This document shows positions 1-3,886 of a stretch of DNA of 8,145 bases, piece after piece. The notes below the pieces were generated by a model. It had not been told where the DNA came from, did not search any database, and saw only the letters and a program-made list of their open reading frames with translations. This stretch comes from Intestinibacillus sp050255995. Lineage in GTDB: Bacteria > Bacillota > Clostridia > Oscillospirales > Butyricicoccaceae. Numbering within the stretch: the first letter of the stretch is position 1; each line of letters begins with the position of its first letter. A program made the position numbers and the translations under genes. Location of the stretch: contig JBFWIM010000082.1 in the NCBI GenBank assembly GCA_050255995.1, positions 1 through 8,145 on the forward strand, read 5' to 3'.

Positions 1-1
1 C

Positions 2-253
2 CAGCAGGGGCAGAGTATTACGGTCTTTTTGACAAACGGATTTCAACTTCGCGGTGTTGTGCGGGGATTTGACAGCTTTATCGTATTGCTCGAATCCGAC
101 GGCAAGCAGCAGATGATCTATAAACATGCGATCTCCACCATGATCCCGCAGCGGCGGCTGGATTTGGCTGCGAGACGGGAGGAGCGCGCGCGGACGGATT
201 ATGGGCAAGGGAAATTATGGCGAAAAACGGCGGACGGCACATTAAGAAAGTAA
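2..253 (+). CDS. hfq: RNA chaperone Hfq, 5'-truncated by the window edge
   Basis: Hfq is a hexameric Sm-like RNA chaperone that helps small RNAs pair with mRNAs in the cytoplasm. The frame is open from the first bases, and 83 residues are visible. The Sm1 strand region reads ITVFLTNGFQLRGVVRGFDS, and the Sm2 region contains the Hfq signature YKHAIST. Comparison with the family (usual start of the type MxxQDxFLN...) suggests about 10-15 N-terminal residues lie outside the window; the TTG at 29 is an internal leucine codon, not the start. After the Sm core comes a basic tail of about 33 residues, longer than the roughly 73-residue B. subtilis protein would need. The last 11 codons overlap the next gene in another frame. 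In many Clostridia hfq ends a mutS-mutL-miaA-hfq group, which would lie upstream here. Identification is firm; a role in this organism is assumed from the family. Confidence 0.95.
   Translation, partial: QQGQSITVFLTNGFQLRGVVRGFDSFIVLLESDGKQQMIYKHAISTMIPQRRLDLAARREERARTDYGQGKLWRKTADGTLRK
207..211 (+). promoter_or_regulatory. Ribosome binding site of the HlyD-like gene, inside hfq
   Basis: AAGGG lies 5 nt before the ATG at 217, within the hfq coding sequence. The next in-frame ATG (274) lies past the hfq stop but has no Shine-Dalgarno-like sequence. This favours the overlapping start at 217. Confidence 0.55.
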
Positions 254-1458
254 AATATTCTCCTGGCGCACGGATGGCTGTGGTGATCGGCGCGGTGGTC
301 GCGCTGTATTTTATGGGGCGCGTCATTTCCGTGCTGACGACAGGTGTTGACACCGTCGCCGCCACACAGGTTACGGTGGATGACGCCGTTACGGTGACGG
401 GATATTTTGTGCGCGACGAGGCGATCGTCCCCGGAACCACCAGGGACACGGTCGAGCATACGGTACATAGCGGGGAAAAGGTCAGCCGCGGTTCGCGGCT
501 CGCCGTGGAATACACCGACCACAGCACGTTAGAAACCAGCCGCAAGGTCAACGCGCTTGCCGACCAGATTGCGCTGCTGCAGACTGCGGTCGCCGCGGCA
601 TCCGATCTTGCCGACACGGCAAAGCTCGATCAGCTGATTACGATGGACATGCAGTCGCTCGCCGGTCAGGTGCGCGACGGTATGGTCGGGGAGCTGGACA
701 ATACGTCGGGCGAATTGCGGCAGCTGCTGCTTCGCCGCGGGATCGGCGGACAGGATGTGGCCGCGCTGCAGGCGCAGATCAATACGCTGACACAGCAGAA
801 AGCCAGCCTTCAGCAATCGATTCTCACGCAGACCAAGGTGATCACCTCGCCGTACGACGGCTTTTTCAGTGAAACCGTGGATGGTTATGAGAATGTGCTC
901 AAGGCTTCGGAGCTGCCGGGGTTGACGGCCGACGGCTTTGCGGAAAAGCTGGCGGTTGGATCACAGGAGACAGGAACTGCGCTCGGCAAGGTGATGCAGG
1001 GCTTCGATTGGTATTTTGCCGCTTTGACGCCGGACGCGTCCGGGCTGTGTGTCGGAAACAAAATTTCCCTGCGGTTCAGTCAGGTGGCGGAAGATGTACC
1101 CGCGACGGTGTATGCAATACGTCCGTCCGCGGACGGGAAGCAGACGCTTCTGATTTTCAAAAGCAATCGTATCAGCAACGAGCTGGTGACGATGCGCAAG
1201 CAGGTCGCCGACGTGGTCCGCGGCACCTATACAGGAATCAAAGTGCCCAAAGAGGCGATCCGCATGGTGGACGGCAAGCTTGGCGTTTATACGCTGAACG
1301 GTTCTATCAGCCGTTTTAAAGAGGTTCATGCGCTGTACGAGAGCGATACGTTCTATGTGGCCGAGCAGACGAGCACAAATGGAGACGCGCTCGTCGTGCA
1401 GGACAATATTATTGTAAAGGGCCTGGAGCTTCAGGATAAGAAGGTTGTGAAGAAATGA
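217..1458 (+). CDS. HlyD-like membrane-fusion (periplasmic adaptor type) protein
   Basis: The 413-residue protein looks like a single-pass membrane protein with an extracytoplasmic HlyD-type body. A basic cytoplasmic N-terminus (residues 1-19, KNGGRHIKKVK) is followed by one transmembrane segment at about 20-41. A first half of a barrel-sandwich (lipoyl-like) domain spans about 50-100 (TVTGYFVRDEAIV, then HSGEKVSRGSRL). A Gln/Leu/Ala-rich helical hairpin, probably coiled coil, covers about 103-207. The second barrel-sandwich half starts at ITSPYDGFFSETVDGYENVL (209-228), and beta-rich domains continue to the end, including IKVPKEAI near 341. The start at 217 gives the basic pre-membrane residues and has AAGGG upstream. 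The gene overlaps hfq by 37 nt and yggS by ATGA, so translation is probably coupled. No ABC or RND pump partner is encoded here, so an export role is unproven; its site beside sepF suggests a link to the envelope or septum. The fold is fairly sure, the function is not known. Confidence 0.8.
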   Translation: MAKNGGRHIKKVKYSPGARMAVVIGAVVALYFMGRVISVLTTGVDTVAATQVTVDDAVTVTGYFVRDEAIVPGTTRDTVEHTVHSGEKVSRGSRLAVEYTDHSTLETSRKVNALADQIALLQTAVAAASDLADTAKLDQLITMDMQSLAGQVRDGMVGELDNTSGELRQLLLRRGIGGQDVAALQAQINTLTQQKASLQQSILTQTKVITSPYDGFFSETVDGYENVLKASELPGLTADGFAEKLAVGSQETGTALGKVMQGFDWYFAALTPDASGLCVGNKISLRFSQVAEDVPATVYAIRPSADGKQTLLIFKSNRISNELVTMRKQVADVVRGTYTGIKVPKEAIRMVDGKLGVYTLNGSISRFKEVHALYESDTFYVAEQTSTNGDALVVQDNIIVKGLELQDKKVVKK

Positions 1459-2165
1459 CGGAGCGGGAGAGGAAGCAGATTGCGGAGAACGTGAAGCGCG
1501 TGCGGGAGCAAATGGCGGAAGCTGCGCTGCGTGCCGGGCGCTCGCCGGAGGAGATTCAGCTGGTTGCCGCCACAAAGATGAACGACGAGGACCGGGTGCG
1601 CGAGGCGCTGCGGCATGCAATCGACGCCGCCGGCGAAAACCGGGTGCAGGAGCTGCTCGAAAAGTATGAGGCGGGCGCTTACGAGGGCAAACTGCTCCAT
1701 TTCATCGGCACGCTGCAGACCAACAAGGTCAAATATCTGATTGGAAAGGTCTCTTTGATCCAGTCGGTCGGCTCGGTAAAACTGGGCCAGGTGATTGCAA
1801 AGGAAGCGGGAAAGCACGGGATCTGTCAGGATATTCTGCTGGAAATCAACATTGGGATGGAACCGGCCAAGAGCGGTCTTAATCCGGATGAGCTGGACGA
1901 TGCGGTAGCCGTTTTGCACGGAAATCCTGCCTTACGCATCCGCGGGCTTATGGCAATTCCGCCGGTCACAGAGCTTTCAGGCAAAAACACCCGCTATTTC
2001 GAGCGTATGCGTCAACTATTTATTGACATTGCGGCGAAAAAATACGATAATGTAAACATGGATTTTTTATCTATGGGCATGAGCGGGGATTTCGAAGCCG
2101 CAATTGCCTGCGGCTCCAATATGGTTCGTGTGGGCAGTGCAATCTTTGGCCCGCGCAGCTATTGA
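1455..2165 (+). CDS. yggS: PLP-binding homeostasis protein, YggS/YlmE family
   Basis: The protein (236 residues) belongs to the PROSC/YggS/PLPBP family: cytoplasmic single-domain PLP-binding proteins with an alanine-racemase-like TIM barrel that help control free pyridoxal phosphate and do not catalyse a known reaction. The PLP lysine is K41 in LVAATKMND. Other family motifs are GENRVQE (60-66), HFIGTLQTNKVK (82-93), LLEINIGMEPAKSGL (128-142), IRGLMAIPP (162-170) and the phosphate-binding end SMGMSGDFEAAIACGSNMVR (206-225) with FGPRSY at the C-terminus. Length is normal for the family. At 104-107 the protein has SVGS where relatives usually have an Asp (SVD or SLD). The ATG overlaps the upstream stop as ATGA, and GTTGTGAAG gives no strong Shine-Dalgarno, which fits translational coupling. 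It is ylmE by position next to sepF. A good promoter reading into sepF lies within its 3' part. Confidence 0.95.
   Translation: MTERERKQIAENVKRVREQMAEAALRAGRSPEEIQLVAATKMNDEDRVREALRHAIDAAGENRVQELLEKYEAGAYEGKLLHFIGTLQTNKVKYLIGKVSLIQSVGSVKLGQVIAKEAGKHGICQDILLEINIGMEPAKSGLNPDELDDAVAVLHGNPALRIRGLMAIPPVTELSGKNTRYFERMRQLFIDIAAKKYDNVNMDFLSMGMSGDFEAAIACGSNMVRVGSAIFGPRSY
2023..2051 (+). promoter_or_regulatory. Sigma-A-type promoter inside yggS, reading toward sepF
   Basis: A perfect -35 box TTGACA (2023-2028) is followed by a 17-nt spacer and GATAAT (2046-2051), which matches the -10 consensus at five of six positions. The surrounding 60 bases are markedly A/T-rich, with an A6 run in the spacer and a T6 run downstream, in an otherwise G/C-rich gene. 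Transcription would start near 2058 and give sepF a leader of roughly 180 nt. It was the best sigma-A match found by reading the + strand. It overlaps coding sequence (residues around 190-199 of YggS), so chance cannot be excluded without data. Confidence 0.6.
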
Positions 2166-2166
2166 A

Positions 2167-2199
2167 GCCGGTGTGGATTTGCCCGGGCAATCTTCCGGC
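2167..2199 (+). promoter_or_regulatory. Palindrome and nested hairpin in the sepF leader
   Basis: TTGCCCGGGCAA (2179-2190) is a perfect 12-bp palindrome. It is flanked by GCCGG (2167-2171) and CCGGC (2195-2199), which can pair to enclose it. As DNA it could be an operator. As RNA it would form a short stem with a CCGG loop inside a second stem. No T-run follows, so it is not a typical intrinsic terminator. It sits 47 nt before the sepF start codon, downstream of the predicted promoter. Function is unknown. Confidence 0.4.
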
Positions 2200-2236
2200 A
2201 TGATAATGCAAGCATCCGTAAGGAGGAACATAAAAA

Positions 2237-2680
2237 ATGGGTTCGATTAAGTCTTTCATTGATTGGGTTAAGGGTGAGGACGCCGAGGACGATTTTGAGG
2301 AATTTGTCCCCAAGCAGCGTGTTGCGGTGCCGGAGGAATCGCTGGGCTATACGACCGACAGCGGTGCACGCAAGAACAACAAGGTTGTGAACATCAACGC
2401 GACCACGCAGCTCGCAGTTGTACTGGTGAAGCCTGACCGCTTTGAGAACGCTGCGGAAATTGCCGACCATCTGAAGGACAAGCGTACCGTCGTACTCAAT
2501 CTGGAGCAGACAAACAAGGATGTAGCCCGCCGTCTGGTCGATTTTCTGAGCGGCGTCGCCTACGCAAACGAGGGTAAGATCAAAAAGGTTGCCAACAGCA
2601 CCTACATCATTACGCCCTATAATGTCGACATTCTCGGCGACTTGATTGATGAACTTGAAAACAACGGCCTGTATTTCTAA
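2237..2680 (+). CDS. sepF: Cell division protein SepF
   Basis: SepF is a cytoplasmic membrane-associated partner of FtsZ that bundles FtsZ filaments, tethers the Z-ring and helps septum assembly. The 147-residue protein has the expected plan. A short amphipathic N-terminal helix (GSIKSFIDWVK, residues 2-12) could serve as membrane anchor. An acidic and then variable linker follows (about 13-55). The globular SepF (DUF552) domain covers about 58-147, with VVLVKPDRFENAAEIADHLK (61-80), RTVVLNLEQTNKD (83-95) and RRLVDFLSGVAYA (98-110). G106 in FLSG is the conserved glycine of the dimer interface region, and YIITPYNVDI (123-132) closes the domain. The start is well supported: AAGGAGG at 2220-2226 lies 10 nt before the ATG. 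It follows yggS after 71 nt containing a palindrome, and ylmG begins 25 nt after its stop. Length and gene order match ylmF of other Firmicutes. Confidence 0.96.
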   Translation: MGSIKSFIDWVKGEDAEDDFEEFVPKQRVAVPEESLGYTTDSGARKNNKVVNINATTQLAVVLVKPDRFENAAEIADHLKDKRTVVLNLEQTNKDVARRLVDFLSGVAYANEGKIKKVANSTYIITPYNVDILGDLIDELENNGLYF

Positions 2681-2692
2681 GCCGGCGAGATA

Positions 2693-2698
2693 GAGGGA
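2693..2698 (+). promoter_or_regulatory. Ribosome binding site fixing a TTG start for ylmG
   Basis: GAGGGA lies 7 nt before the TTG at 2706. An in-frame TAA occupies 2700-2702, so no earlier start is possible, and the first in-frame ATG would delete the first membrane segment. The TTG is therefore the likely start codon. Confidence 0.7.
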
Positions 2699-2705
2699 TT
2701 AAAAA

Positions 2706-2963
2706 TTGTTTCTGCTGATCAGAACCATTGCCGAGTCCATCATACGGCTGCTCGAATTTTTACTGTTTGCGCGCGCCGTTTTTTCCTGGTTTCCACAGAT
2801 GCAGGGCTCTAAACTTGCGGAGTTTCTGTATGTGGTGACCGAACCGCTCATTTTGCCGTTTCGCAATTTGTTGAACCGATTCGACGCCATCCGGATGATG
2901 CCGATTGACATTTCGTTTTTATGTGCCTTCCTTGCGTTGGAAATCATTTTGGCATTGCTTTAG
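2706..2963 (+). CDS. ylmG: YggT/YlmG family small membrane protein
   Basis: This 85-residue integral membrane protein belongs to the YggT (YlmG, CCB3-related) family, which sits beside sepF in many Gram-positive bacteria and in cyanobacteria/chloroplasts is linked to nucleoid and membrane organisation; its molecular role is not settled. Two hydrophobic segments are visible at about 3-27 and 66-85. The family motif appears as RAVFSWFPQ (23-31) after the first segment, and EPLILPFRNLLNRF (46-59) fits the family's DP(Y/L)LxPFR-type loop. The second segment (DISFLCAFLALEIILALL) ends the protein. Length is usual for the family. Translation starts at TTG: a stop codon lies one codon upstream, and GAGGGA lies at proper distance. 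The gene is probably cotranscribed with sepF, since only 25 nt separate them. A terminator-like hairpin follows 23 nt after the stop. Confidence 0.9.
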   Translation: MFLLIRTIAESIIRLLEFLLFARAVFSWFPQMQGSKLAEFLYVVTEPLILPFRNLLNRFDAIRMMPIDISFLCAFLALEIILALL

Positions 2964-2986
2964 CGCTGTATGAGGGACAGATCGGT

Positions 2987-3012
2987 GGTCGGGGGAAATC
3001 CTCCGGCCTTTT
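2987..3012 (+). terminator. Terminator-like hairpin (possible attenuator) before divIVA
   Basis: GGTCGGGGG (2987-2995) pairs with CCTCCGGCC (3000-3008) around an AAAT loop, giving nine pairs of which two are G-U. TTTT (3009-3012) follows directly, then ACC. The U-run is short, so termination may be partial. It lies between ylmG and divIVA, where B. subtilis has ylmH. Confidence 0.5.
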
Positions 3013-3062
3013 ACCGTATATTGACTTCCCCAAATGGGATATGAAAAAGAAGAGCGGAGGAT
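2998..3062 (+). promoter_or_regulatory. Possible Shine-Dalgarno-sequestering pairing in the divIVA leader
   Basis: ATCCTCCG (2998-3005) is perfectly complementary to CGGAGGAT (3055-3062), the segment that contains the divIVA ribosome binding site. The first segment belongs to the loop and 3' arm of the terminator-like hairpin at 2987-3008, so the two pairings exclude each other. With the hairpin formed, the binding site would be free; without it, the site could be masked across a 49-nt loop. Any CCTCC stretch can pair with a Shine-Dalgarno, so chance is a real alternative. Confidence 0.3.
3056..3060 (+). promoter_or_regulatory. Ribosome binding site of divIVA
   Basis: GGAGG lies 6 nt before the ATG at 3067. 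The in-frame ATG at 3034 would lie upstream of this site, and its extra residues (MGYEKEERRIY) do not resemble a DivIVA N-terminus. The start at 3067 gives MLTVQEIQAMNFEK, as in the family. Confidence 0.8.
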
Positions 3063-3066
3063 CTAT

Positions 3067-3843
3067 ATGCTGACGGTACAGGAAATTCAGGCAATGAACT
3101 TCGAAAAGGCCGTATTTGGCGGCTATGATATGAAAACGGTAGACGAGTTTATCGAGCAGCTGACGGAGGACTATGCCACCCTCCAAAAGGAGAATGCCGC
3201 CCTCAAGTCCAAAATGAAGGTGCTTGTGGACAAAATTGAGGAATACCGCAGCGTGGAGGACGGCATGCGCCGCGCCCTGGTATCTGCGCAGAGCATTGCG
3301 CAGGAGACAATTGACAAGGCGAAGCTCGAGGCCGAGCAGCTCGTCACTTCAGCCCGGGAGCAGTCGGAAGCCACGCTTTCCTCCTACCGCACAAAAATTC
3401 AGGCCGAGGAGCAGAAACTGCAATCGGCCAGGCGGGAATGCGCGGACTTTATTGCGCGTATGACGGCGTTCTATGAAACACAGCTTCAGGAGCTGGTATC
3501 CGCCTCCGCCGCAAAGGATCTTCAGGTTGCGCGGGAGCCGGCAACCGCGGTGACTGAGGACACGCAGCCGCTCGGAACGACACGGGATCTGAGCAAGCCC
3601 GTGGCAAAACCGGAAAAGAGCGGGGCAACCGAGAAGGAGTATGCCATTCCTGAGGATATCCGTAAGTATATGGAGCGGCAGCCCGAGCAGGAAGGCATGA
3701 AGGTCAAAATGATGGAGGTCACGCTGAGCGATGACACGGCCTCCGGCAAGACGGACAGGGAACAGCCTGCAGACGCCGCGGGGAAGTTCAGTTTTGGTGA
3801 ACTCAAATTCGGCGCCGACTACTCCACGGAGAACGACAAATAA
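3067..3843 (+). CDS. divIVA: DivIVA-family polar/septal coiled-coil protein
   Basis: DivIVA proteins bind negatively curved membrane at septa and poles and recruit division, cell-wall or chromosome partners. The 258-residue product has the N-terminal membrane-binding domain (about 1-60): LTVQEIQAMNFEKAVFGGYD followed by TVDEFIEQLTEDY and the start of the coiled coil at LQKENAALK. The F17 of the VFGGY turn corresponds to the membrane-inserting Phe region of the family. A long coiled coil rich in Ala, Glu, Gln and Lys runs to about 150. A hydrophilic, low-complexity linker follows (about 151-238), containing EYAIPEDIRKYMER (191-204), and the protein ends with FSFGELKFGADY (241-252), a short C-terminal peptide that looks like a partner-binding motif. 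The start is set by GGAGG 6 nt upstream. The gene follows ylmG after a leader with a terminator-like hairpin and precedes ileS by 43 nt. The identity is firm; its partners cannot be read here. Confidence 0.94.
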   Translation: MLTVQEIQAMNFEKAVFGGYDMKTVDEFIEQLTEDYATLQKENAALKSKMKVLVDKIEEYRSVEDGMRRALVSAQSIAQETIDKAKLEAEQLVTSAREQSEATLSSYRTKIQAEEQKLQSARRECADFIARMTAFYETQLQELVSASAAKDLQVAREPATAVTEDTQPLGTTRDLSKPVAKPEKSGATEKEYAIPEDIRKYMERQPEQEGMKVKMMEVTLSDDTASGKTDREQPADAAGKFSFGELKFGADYSTENDK

Positions 3844-3886
3844 GATTTTGGATAGCTAGCAAACACGAAAGGACGGAAACGGTACA

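Noticed and set aside
29..97. Two TTGACA hexamers within hfq (29-34 and 69-74)
   Set aside because: Neither has a -10-like hexamer at 16-18 nt; both fall in conserved Hfq codons.
2681..2705. Regulatory element between sepF and ylmG
   Set aside because: The 25 nt hold only the ylmG ribosome binding site and an in-frame stop; no repeat or hairpin is visible.
3021..3049. TTGACT as a -35 box of a divIVA promoter
   Set aside because: No acceptable -10 box occurs at 16-18 nt; the nearest A/T-rich hexamers are at 11-13 nt spacing.
3034..3066. Earlier ATG for DivIVA
   Set aside because: It lies upstream of the strong GGAGG site that serves 3067, and the extra residues do not look like a DivIVA N-terminus.
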